Source: JBOHUC01 sp050733935 (GTDB lineage Bacteria; Eisenbacteria; RBG-16-71-46; DASYSL01). Taken from it: a stretch of DNA of 26,915 nt. The stretch lies in contig JBOHUC010000007.1 of assembly GCA_050733935.1 (NCBI GenBank), positions 1 to 26,915 of the forward strand. Direction: 5' to 3'. The position numbers and the translations under genes are program-made. Of this stretch, positions 7,553 through 13,460 are shown piece after piece; position 1 is the stretch's first letter; each line of letters begins with the position of its first letter. The notes below the pieces were generated by a model. It was not told the DNA's origin. It searched no databases and saw only the letters and a list, made by a program, of their open reading frames with translations.

Positions 7553-8653
7553 GCCCTTCGGATCCACGAGCTTCATCGCCTCCCGCACTTCGTGCATCGT
7601 CGCCCGGGCCTCCTCGCGCGCCCGCCGGTCGCCGTCGTGGATCACGTCCCACACGTCGTCCGGCCGCTTCGCGAGCTCCGCGCGCCGCTCCCGGATCGGG
7701 GCGAGCCGGTCGGCAAGGATGGTCGCCAGGTTCTTCTTGTCCTCGACGCAGCCGAGCTGGCCGGCCCGGCAGAGCCGATCGATCTCGGGCGCGCCCTCCG
7801 GGTTCCACAGGCGATGGTACTCGAAGACCACGCAGCCTTCCGGATGTCCCGGGTCGGTTTTTCGGATTTTCAGAGGGTCCGTATAAGCTGTACGAACCTT
7901 CTCGAAGATCTCCTCCGGTGTATCCGATAGCAAAATCGTGTTCCCGACCGACTTCGACATGCGGTTCCCGTCGAGCCCGCGCAGGCGCGGGAACTTCGTG
8001 AGCCGGGCTTCAGGCTCCGGAAAGACGGGCGCCCGCCCCTCACAGTACAGGTAGTTGAAGCGGCGCGCGATCTCCCGCGTGATCTCGACGTGCGGGACCT
8101 GGTCCTCCCCCACGGGAACCGCATTCGCCCGGTACAGGAGGATGTCCGCAGCCTGAAGACAGGCGTATCCGAGATGCCCGTAGCTGATCGTGCTCTCTTC
8201 CAATCCAAGGTCCCGGACCTGGTCTTTCAGGGTGGGATTCCGCTCCAGACGCGCCTTGGTGATCAACATCGAGAACAACAAATGCAATTCCGCGTGCTCC
8301 TTCACGTGCGACTGAACGAAGATCGGGCTCTTCGCCGGGTCGATGCCGGCCGCGAGCCAGTCGAGCACCATCTCGTAGGTGTTGGGCTGGATCTCGTCGA
8401 CCGACTCCGTGCCGGTCGTGAGCGCGTGCCAGTCGGCGACCATGTGGAAGTTCTCGTACTCGTCCTGGAGCGCCACCCAGTTCTGGAGCGCGCCGACGTA
8501 GTTGCCGAGGTGGAGCTTCCCGGTGGGCCGCATGCCCGAGAGAATTCGGCCTTTGGCGCCCTTCCTCAGGGTCGGAAGCCGAAACGGAATCACGTTCGGC
8601 GCGCCGTCGGCGGCCGGAGCGGACCCGGTTTGTGCGCTGTCGGGGCGCGTCAT
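7541..8653 (-). CDS. trpS: Tryptophan--tRNA ligase
   Basis: This class I aminoacyl-tRNA synthetase charges tRNA-Trp in the cytoplasm. The 370-residue product has the HIGH-type motif PTGKLHLGN at about residues 43-51, the KMSKS-type motif RMSKS at 231-235, and the family segments MVADWHALTT, YGHLGYACLQAADILLY and VPVGEDQVPHVE. It is somewhat longer than the usual 330 or so residues because about 35 residues precede RILSGMRPTG; these are Pro/Ala-rich and probably a disordered leader. The start ATG overlaps the stop of the upstream M50 protease gene by four bases (ATGA), a classic coupled arrangement. A patch of AT-ending codons occurs around 7861-7940 in an otherwise strongly GC-biased gene. 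Confidence 0.97.
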   Translation of the reverse strand: MTRPDSAQTGSAPAADGAPNVIPFRLPTLRKGAKGRILSGMRPTGKLHLGNYVGALQNWVALQDEYENFHMVADWHALTTGTESVDEIQPNTYEMVLDWLAAGIDPAKSPIFVQSHVKEHAELHLLFSMLITKARLERNPTLKDQVRDLGLEESTISYGHLGYACLQAADILLYRANAVPVGEDQVPHVEITREIARRFNYLYCEGRAPVFPEPEARLTKFPRLRGLDGNRMSKSVGNTILLSDTPEEIFEKVRTAYTDPLKIRKTDPGHPEGCVVFEYHRLWNPEGAPEIDRLCRAGQLGCVEDKKNLATILADRLAPIRERRAELAKRPDDVWDVIHDGDRRAREEARATMHEVREAMKLVDPKGGGN

Positions 8654-9306
8654 GTCACGAGCCTCGCGACTGCTTCGCTCACCTGCGCGAACCCGGAGAG
8701 GACGAAGTTGACCGGCATCCGGATGAGCACGTGGGAGACCGGCGGGAACAGCAGAATGCCGATGAGAAGCAACATGCCGTAGGGCTTGAGGCTCCGGTAC
8801 GTCTCGTACGCCTGCCCGCGCAGCGTGTGATCGAGGATCCACGAACCGTCGAGCGGCGGCACCGGCAGAAGGTTGAAGATCGCGAGCATGCAGTTAACGA
8901 GCAGGCCGTAACGGAACAGCCGCGTGATCGCGTTGTCGCCCCCGAGGTACCCGATCGCGAGCCCGAAGGCGATCGAGCACAGGAACGCAAGGAGCAGGTT
9001 CGAGAACGGACCGACGAGCGCGACCTTGAGGCCGTCGATGCGCGGATTGCGCAGGTTGCGCACGTCGACGGGAACGGGCTTCGCGTAGCCGAACAGGAAA
9101 GGCGCATTCATGAGCACGAGCAGGCCCGGCAGGAGGATGCTCCCCCACAGATCGAGGTGCGGGACCGGATTGAGGGTGAGCCTTCCCATCATGCGAGCCG
9201 TCGGGTCGCCGTGGCGGTCCGCGACCCAGCCGTGCGAGACCTCGTGGAAGACGACCGAGAACACGAGCGCGACCAGATAGAGAAGGGTGTCGCCGAAGTC
9301 TTGCAT
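8650..9306 (-). CDS. M50/site-2 protease-family membrane zinc metalloprotease
   Basis: This is an intramembrane-type metalloprotease of 218 residues. The zinc site HEVSH is at residues 21-25, inside the first hydrophobic helix. The second conserved motif, NLLPVPPLDG at about 145-154, supplies the Asp that completes metal binding in S2P enzymes. Several hydrophobic helices fit a polytopic inner-membrane protein of the compact RseP-like/SpoIVFB-like type without a PDZ domain. The substrate is unknown. The start is set at ATG 9306: the alternative GTG at 9315 overlaps the proposed -10 element, and no ribosome binding site precedes either codon, so the transcript may be leaderless. It is the first gene of the minus-strand run leading to trpS, scpA and scpB. 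Confidence 0.9.
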   Translation of the reverse strand: MQDFGDTLLYLVALVFSVVFHEVSHGWVADRHGDPTARMMGRLTLNPVPHLDLWGSILLPGLLVLMNAPFLFGYAKPVPVDVRNLRNPRIDGLKVALVGPFSNLLLAFLCSIAFGLAIGYLGGDNAITRLFRYGLLVNCMLAIFNLLPVPPLDGSWILDHTLRGQAYETYRSLKPYGMLLLIGILLFPPVSHVLIRMPVNFVLSGFAQVSEAVARLVT

Positions 9307-9313
9307 TGATCGC

Positions 9314-9343
9314 ACACTATCGGCCCAATTGCGCGCGGGTCAA
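9314..9343 (-). promoter_or_regulatory. Sigma70-type promoter for the M50-trpS-scpAB run
   Basis: On the minus strand TTGACC (9343-9338), an 18-base spacer and TAGTGT (9319-9314) lie in front of the M50 gene. The predicted transcription start falls at or one base before the ATG at 9306, and no Shine-Dalgarno sequence is present, consistent with a leaderless mRNA. Confidence 0.55.
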
Positions 9344-9400
9344 GGCAATCCGGGCTCGCGGAAGGCGCGCGTGGGGCGCGGTCGAGCGCGCGGGAACTCA

Positions 9401-9430
9401 ATGACGCGTCCGCGCTGCACCTGCTAGGGT
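9401..9430 (+). promoter_or_regulatory. Candidate promoter with extended -10 for the membrane glycosyltransferase
   Basis: ATGACG (9401-9406), 18 bases, then TAGGGT (9425-9430) preceded by TGC, giving an extended -10 of the form TGCTAGNNT. The match to the consensus hexamers is only moderate (four of six each). A start about 7 bases later would leave a leader of nearly 30 bases carrying the strong AGGAGG ribosome binding site. Confidence 0.35.
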
Positions 9431-9464
9431 GCGCGACATTCCGCTCGCGCGGCAGGAGGTCCCG

Positions 9465-10943
9465 ATGACATCGTCCGTGGTCGCAGTACCCGACGCTCCA
9501 CGGTTCGATCCGCGGCACCCGTTCCTCCTCACCGCGCTCCTGCTGTTCGCGACCCGCCTCTACTTCTTCCGCCTGCTCCCGTTCGCATCCGAGGACGCGT
9601 ACATCACGTTCCGTTACGCGCGGAACTTCGCGGCCGGGCTCGGGCCCGTCTACAACGTGGGCGAGCGCGTGTTCGGGTACACATCGCCGCTCTGGATGGC
9701 ATGGACCACGCTCGGGATCAAGATCGGCCTCGACCCGGTCCTGTGGGCGCGGCTCACGACACTCGCACTCGAGCTGGGTGCCCTGTTCGTCGGCGTCGGG
9801 CTGATCGAGCGACACGCCGGCCGGCTCTCCGCCTGGGCCTTTGCGCTTTTCTACGCGGGGTGGGTCTACTTCGCGGCGCTTCCCTCGTCGGGACTCGAAA
9901 ATCCCGCGCTCTTCGCGCTGCTCGTCCTCGGTGCGGGCGCCCTCGAGCGTGGAAGTCGCTGGACCGGTCCTGTGCTCGCCGCCATCGCGCTCCTGCGTCC
10001 GGAGGGCGTGGTCGCCGCCATCGTGCTCGCGCTCTTTGCACGCGGGCGAGATCGTTTCGTTGCGGCCGGGCTCGCGGGCGCCGGCTGGCTCGCGGCCGGG
10101 CTCTATTACGGATCGCCGATCCCGCAGAGCCTCCTCGCCAGGGCGAACACGTACGGAACTCCCGGGCCCTGGGCTGGACGCCACTGGTGGGACTGGATCG
10201 TGCCTGCTCCGCTCGGGCGCTGGTCGCCGACGAGCGAGGGCAACCAGATGTTCCCGATCGCGGTCGTGACGGCGCCGGCCGTGCTCGCCGGTGCGATCGC
10301 GCTCGCGCGCAGGCCATGGTCTTCACTCACGGCTCTCGGGGCTGCGGGACTCTCCGTCTGGCTCGGGTACGCGATCGTCGGAGTGGCGTACTTCCCGTGG
10401 TCCTTCGTCCTGCCGCTCGGAACTGCACTCGTGCTCGCGTCGGTCGGTCTGCCGCGCATCACACGCGGACTCTGGATCCCGGCAGCGCTCGGAATCTTCG
10501 TGCTCGGATGCTGGAGCCTCCTGCCCCAGCTCCAGCACGCGCGCGCGCAGGCCGAGCTGCGCGCGTTCAGCGGCGCGATCGACATTCTCGGGCCGCGCTC
10601 GAGCCCCGGGCAGACGGTCTTCCTCGAGCCCATCGGGATGATCGGCTGGGCCTGTCCGCTTCGCATCGTCGATGAAGTCGGGCTCGTGTCCCCCGCCGTC
10701 GCGCGGCGCCGTCGCGAAGGCCCGGGATGGTTCACGGACACGGTCGCGCGCGTGAATCCCGAGTGGCTCGTGGTGCGGCGTGGGGTTGTGCGCGGCGGCG
10801 AGGCATTCGCCGGCGTGGGCGAGCCGTTTCGGAGCGCTGCCGAGCGGGACTCGCTGTTCGCGCGCTACCGGCTCGTCGGGGTCGCCGATCGTCGGGCGGG
10901 CGAGCTCGCGCTCGAAGTTCGTCAGCGCGTCGGTGGTCCTTAG
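9465..10943 (+). CDS. Polytopic membrane glycosyltransferase, GT-C fold (GT39/ArnT/AftB-like)
   Basis: The 492-residue membrane protein has around ten hydrophobic helices. The N-terminal signature EDAYITFRYARNFAAGLGPV (residues about 43-62), followed by NVGERVFGYTSPLW, is the acidic first-loop motif of GT-C enzymes that take sugars from polyprenyl-phosphate donors; the Glu-Asp pair at about 43-44 is the likely catalytic or metal site. The C-terminal 100 residues after the last helix look soluble and periplasmic. The acceptor cannot be read from the sequence; cell-envelope glycan or protein O-glycosylation are possibilities. The start at 9465 is chosen for AGGAGG five bases upstream; the frame is also open from a GTG at 9429, which has no such site. 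The gene diverges from the M50 gene and stands alone. Confidence 0.8.
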   Translation: MTSSVVAVPDAPRFDPRHPFLLTALLLFATRLYFFRLLPFASEDAYITFRYARNFAAGLGPVYNVGERVFGYTSPLWMAWTTLGIKIGLDPVLWARLTTLALELGALFVGVGLIERHAGRLSAWAFALFYAGWVYFAALPSSGLENPALFALLVLGAGALERGSRWTGPVLAAIALLRPEGVVAAIVLALFARGRDRFVAAGLAGAGWLAAGLYYGSPIPQSLLARANTYGTPGPWAGRHWWDWIVPAPLGRWSPTSEGNQMFPIAVVTAPAVLAGAIALARRPWSSLTALGAAGLSVWLGYAIVGVAYFPWSFVLPLGTALVLASVGLPRITRGLWIPAALGIFVLGCWSLLPQLQHARAQAELRAFSGAIDILGPRSSPGQTVFLEPIGMIGWACPLRIVDEVGLVSPAVARRRREGPGWFTDTVARVNPEWLVVRRGVVRGGEAFAGVGEPFRSAAERDSLFARYRLVGVADRRAGELALEVRQRVGGP

Positions 10944-10951
10944 GCCGACCG
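10931..10951 (+). terminator. Imperfect hairpin around the glycosyltransferase stop codon
   Basis: CGGTGGTCC and GGCCGACCG can pair with two mismatches around a TTA loop that contains part of the TAG stop. There is no T-run directly after it; a six-T run occurs 60 bp later at about 11011-11016. It is a weak terminator candidate. Confidence 0.25.
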
Positions 10952-11307
10952 TGGTTGTCTGCGGCAGGCGGCTTGTGCTTGCGGCCGGCCGGCGTGGCTG
11001 CGGGCCAACACTTTTTTCGCGCGCTGAAGATTTCTTGTTGACGACCTTTCGAGGCATTAATCACAGCCGGTCCCGGTCGCTCGAGGAACAGCGCGCCTGA
11101 GCGACGCCAGCGCGCGAAACAGCGTGAGCGCGCCCTGTCGCGAACGAAATCGCTCGCCGACCCTCGATGGCTCGCCAGAAGGCGTCTCCGGCCGCCGAAA
11201 AATGTCGTGATAAGTATCTACTGTCCCCACCAGAAGTCGGGCCGTCGGCGGCTGAGCCGTCGGGCCACGACGAAATCCAAAGGTGCGCCCCCGTGGAGTC
11301 CCTCCTC
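10944..11307. other. 364-bp stretch without a supported gene
   Basis: No reading frame here shows family similarity. The left part has GC-rich self-complementary runs (GGCCGGCCGGC near 10984-10994) and the six-T run. TTGACG at 11038-11043 resembles a -35 element but has no good -10 at the right distance. The right part contains GATAAGTATCTACTGTCCCC (about 11209-11228), AT-richer than its surroundings, and then a repeated GTCGGGCC. This segment directly precedes the HNH endonuclease gene and may be a mobile or repeat-family boundary. The HNH frame is open through part of the stretch, but that portion does not resemble the family. Confidence 0.5.
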
Positions 11308-12540
11308 ATGCGCGCCAACGCGCTGACTCATCTCAGCGACGCCGTCCTTCTACGCGGTCTGCGGGCCCTTGTCGCCCGGGATCGGATGACGACCGCCGAA
11401 CTGCTGGCCTACCTGGCCGAAGTCGATGACCGCCGGCTCTACCTGGCGGCCGGATACTCGTCGATGCACGCCTACTGCGTCGACGAGCTCCACCTGTCGG
11501 AGGACGCGGCGCTGAAGCGCATTCAGGCCGCGCGAGCGGCCCGGCAGTTCCCGGTGCTCTTCAAGGCGCTGGCCGATGGCCGGCTTCATCTAGCAGGTGT
11601 GCGGCTGCTTGCACCGCATCTCACGGCCGAGAACCTGGACGAGCTGATCGAGGCCGCCACGCATCGGCGCCGGTCGGAGATCGAGCAGTTCCTCGTGCAG
11701 CGCTTCCCGGATCAGTTCAAGGAGCCGGCCCGGCCGGTCCTCATCCGGGCCCTGCCGCCGGCTCCGACCGGGCCGCGGCTGGAACAACTCGCCCAGGGGC
11801 AAGGCGCGATCCCGCTGCTGGAGCCTGTCGAACATGCCCCGGGGCATGTTGAAGTCGTTTCGAGAGAAACTATGGAAATACATGCCGCAACGCTGATTGT
11901 GCAGAAAACGGATGTGTCAGAGGAACATGCTCCAGGGCATGTTGCTCCGGCAACACCGACGGCGATGCCGACGGAAGGGCGCTTTCTGCTGCGAATCACG
12001 ATCGGGCAGACAACGCACGACAAGCTCCGCTATGCGCAGGCCCTGCTCGGGCACGCCGTGCCCTCGGGAGACGTCGAGCAAGTGCTCGAACGTGCGCTCG
12101 ATTCCCTCATCGGCAAACTCGAGAAGCAAAAGTTCGGGGCCACATCGAAGCCAAAGACTCCCCGGGCTGCGGAGCGCCGGGAGACGACACGCAGGGGCTC
12201 GCAACCTCGCACTCCTGCCGAAAGCGTCGATGAACCGCCCAACCAGCGACCTCATGTCCCGTCGGAGGTGCGACGCGAAGTCTGGAAGCGCGACCAGGGC
12301 CGTTGCACGTTCGTCGGCGAGACGGGTCAGCGATGCTCGGCGCGGCGCTCCCTGGAGTTCGATCACGTCGACCCGGTCGCCCGCGGAGGCGAGACCACCG
12401 TCACCCACATGCGTCTGCTGTGTCGAGCGCACAACCAATTCGAAGCGGAGCGGGCCTTCGGGGTTGAGTTCATGAACGGGAAACGCCACGCGCCCCACTC
12501 CCGGGGGAATCCGAACGGGAACGCGCTCAACTCACAGTGA
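11308..12540 (+). CDS. DUF222-like/HNH endonuclease domain protein
   Basis: The product has 410 residues. The helical N-terminal domain (about 8-140) has the family motifs LRALVARDRMTTAELLAYL and LYLAAGYSSMHAYCVDELHL. A variable linker (about 150-320) includes two copies of the peptide EHAPGHV (175-181 and 206-212). The C-terminal HNH nuclease domain (about 316-385) has C333, C343, FDHVDPVARGG with H353, and LLCRAHN with C372, H375 and N376, a complete metal- and zinc-binding set. Proteins of this kind often occur in many copies per genome and are suspected to be selfish or mobile; their target is unknown. The ATG at 11308 follows GGAG by nine bases; GTG at 11293 is an alternative. The frame extends upstream to 11167 without family similarity. 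The gene converges with the GT2 gene. Confidence 0.8.
   Translation: MRANALTHLSDAVLLRGLRALVARDRMTTAELLAYLAEVDDRRLYLAAGYSSMHAYCVDELHLSEDAALKRIQAARAARQFPVLFKALADGRLHLAGVRLLAPHLTAENLDELIEAATHRRRSEIEQFLVQRFPDQFKEPARPVLIRALPPAPTGPRLEQLAQGQGAIPLLEPVEHAPGHVEVVSRETMEIHAATLIVQKTDVSEEHAPGHVAPATPTAMPTEGRFLLRITIGQTTHDKLRYAQALLGHAVPSGDVEQVLERALDSLIGKLEKQKFGATSKPKTPRAAERRETTRRGSQPRTPAESVDEPPNQRPHVPSEVRREVWKRDQGRCTFVGETGQRCSARRSLEFDHVDPVARGGETTVTHMRLLCRAHNQFEAERAFGVEFMNGKRHAPHSRGNPNGNALNSQ
11831..11850. repeat. Perfect 20-bp palindrome inside the HNH gene (copy 1)
   Basis: AACATGCCCCGGGGCATGTT is an exact inverted repeat with no spacer. It encodes most of the first EHAPGHV peptide in the linker of the HNH protein. 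A second, diverged copy lies 93 bp downstream. Confidence 0.95.
11924..11943. repeat. Imperfect palindrome inside the HNH gene (copy 2)
   Basis: AACATGCTCCAGGGCATGTT differs from copy 1 at two third-codon positions (GCC to GCT and CCG to CCA), and two of its ten arm positions no longer pair. The encoded peptide EHAPGHV is unchanged, and the copies are exactly 31 codons apart in the same frame. Confidence 0.9.
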
Positions 12541-12563
12541 GGGAACCCGCGGCGCCCGTGGTG

Positions 12564-12585
12564 CCCGGCGCACCGGCGCGCCGGG
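12564..12585. terminator. GC-rich hairpin between converging HNH and GT2 genes
   Basis: CCCGGCGC and GCGCCGGG form a perfect eight-base-pair stem around a six-base loop, in the 54 bp between the two converging stop codons. No T-run follows on either side, so efficiency as an intrinsic terminator is uncertain, but the position suits a bidirectional stop. Confidence 0.45.
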
Positions 12586-12594
12586 GGTTCAGCG

Positions 12595-13317
12595 TCAGGC
12601 GGACTTTCGAAGGGCGGGATCTTCGCGACGCGGGCCGTACCACAGATCGAGACCGTCGCGACTCGCGACCGCGCGGGGTCCGCGGGCGAGCACGCCGGCG
12701 AACATGCGGAGGATCTCGAGCCCGGAGTAGGCGCGGAGCTTTCGGCCCGACGTCACGATCCGCTCGTCGAGCATGACGAAGCGTCCCTGCTTCCGGAGCG
12801 CGAGGGTCATTGCGACCTCTTCGCCGGCGAAGCGCTTTTCGTCGAAGCCGCCGGCTGCCTCGAACGCCTCGCGCGTGCAGAAGAGGAAACAGCCCGCCGC
12901 AAGATAGCGCGCCCGCATGAGCGCGTGGATCACCGGCAGGAGGATCTTTGCCCAGCGCGGGAGCGGCTCGTCGAACTGCACGAGGGAGCCGCCACCGACC
13001 GCACCGGCGCGCATCGCGGCCGCGGCCTCGCGTACCGCCGAGGCCGAGATGATGGTGTCCGCGTCCACGAACACGAACCGGTTCCCCTGCGCGGCGCGCG
13101 CGCCCGCGTTGCGCGTCGCCGCAATGTGCCGGTGCTGGACACGCACGACCTGGGCGCCGTACTCGGCGGCGATCGCGGCCGTGCGGTCGCTCGAGTCGTC
13201 GTCGACGACGAGGATCTCGTGCGGGACGCGGGCGGAGCGCGCAGCGGCGCGCACCGAGCGCAGGGTCCCGGCGATGTTCTCCTCTTCGTTGTGCGCGGGG
13301 ATGACGAACGAGATCAG
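12595..13317 (-). CDS. GT2-family glycosyltransferase, apparently initiated at CTG
   Basis: The 240-residue protein has a GT-A fold: N-terminal ISFVIPAHNEEENIAGTLRS, then HEILVVDDDSSDRT (nucleotide binding), ATRNAGARAA, the DXD-type FVFVDADT, and a later GGFDEKRFAGEEVAM region. It transfers a sugar from a nucleotide-sugar to an unknown acceptor in the cytoplasm or at the membrane. The essential first strand is encoded upstream of the first GTG (13254). In that upstream frame there is no ATG, GTG or TTG before an in-frame stop at 13341. CTG at 13317, with GGAG six bases before it, best fits the family N-terminus. A one-base change from GTG or ATG, or a local sequence error, would explain it. 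The gene lies 139 bp after the SpoIIE-type phosphatase gene and converges with the HNH gene. Confidence 0.8.
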   Translation of the reverse strand: MISFVIPAHNEEENIAGTLRSVRAAARSARVPHEILVVDDDSSDRTAAIAAEYGAQVVRVQHRHIAATRNAGARAAQGNRFVFVDADTIISASAVREAAAAMRAGAVGGGSLVQFDEPLPRWAKILLPVIHALMRARYLAAGCFLFCTREAFEAAGGFDEKRFAGEEVAMTLALRKQGRFVMLDERIVTSGRKLRAYSGLEILRMFAGVLARGPRAVASRDGLDLWYGPRREDPALRKSA

Positions 13318-13355
13318 AACACGCTCCAGGCGTCGGGTTCAGTCGATTGGATCGG

Positions 13356-13369
13356 CCGGCGTTGGCCGG
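13356..13369. terminator. Small GC hairpin downstream of the phosphatase gene
   Basis: CCGGC-GTTG-GCCGG forms a five-base-pair stem with a tetraloop in the spacer between the phosphatase stop and the GT2 start. An 11-bp direct repeat ATCGGCCGGCG (13351-13361 and 13394-13404) overlaps it. There is no T-run, so this is only a weak terminator candidate. Confidence 0.25.
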
Positions 13370-13440
13370 AAGCCGTGGCCTCCGTCCCCCATCATCGGCC
13401 GGCGGTGCCCGCGGGTTTACCGGGAATCGCCTGGGGCGTG

Positions 13441-13460
13441 CGGGGACTAGCGGGGACTAG
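13441..13460 (-). repeat. 10-bp tandem duplication across the phosphatase stop codon
   Basis: On the minus strand CTAGTCCCCG occurs twice in a row. The first copy contains the TAG stop of the SpoIIE-type gene; the second repeats the TAG outside the reading frame. Confidence 0.85.
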
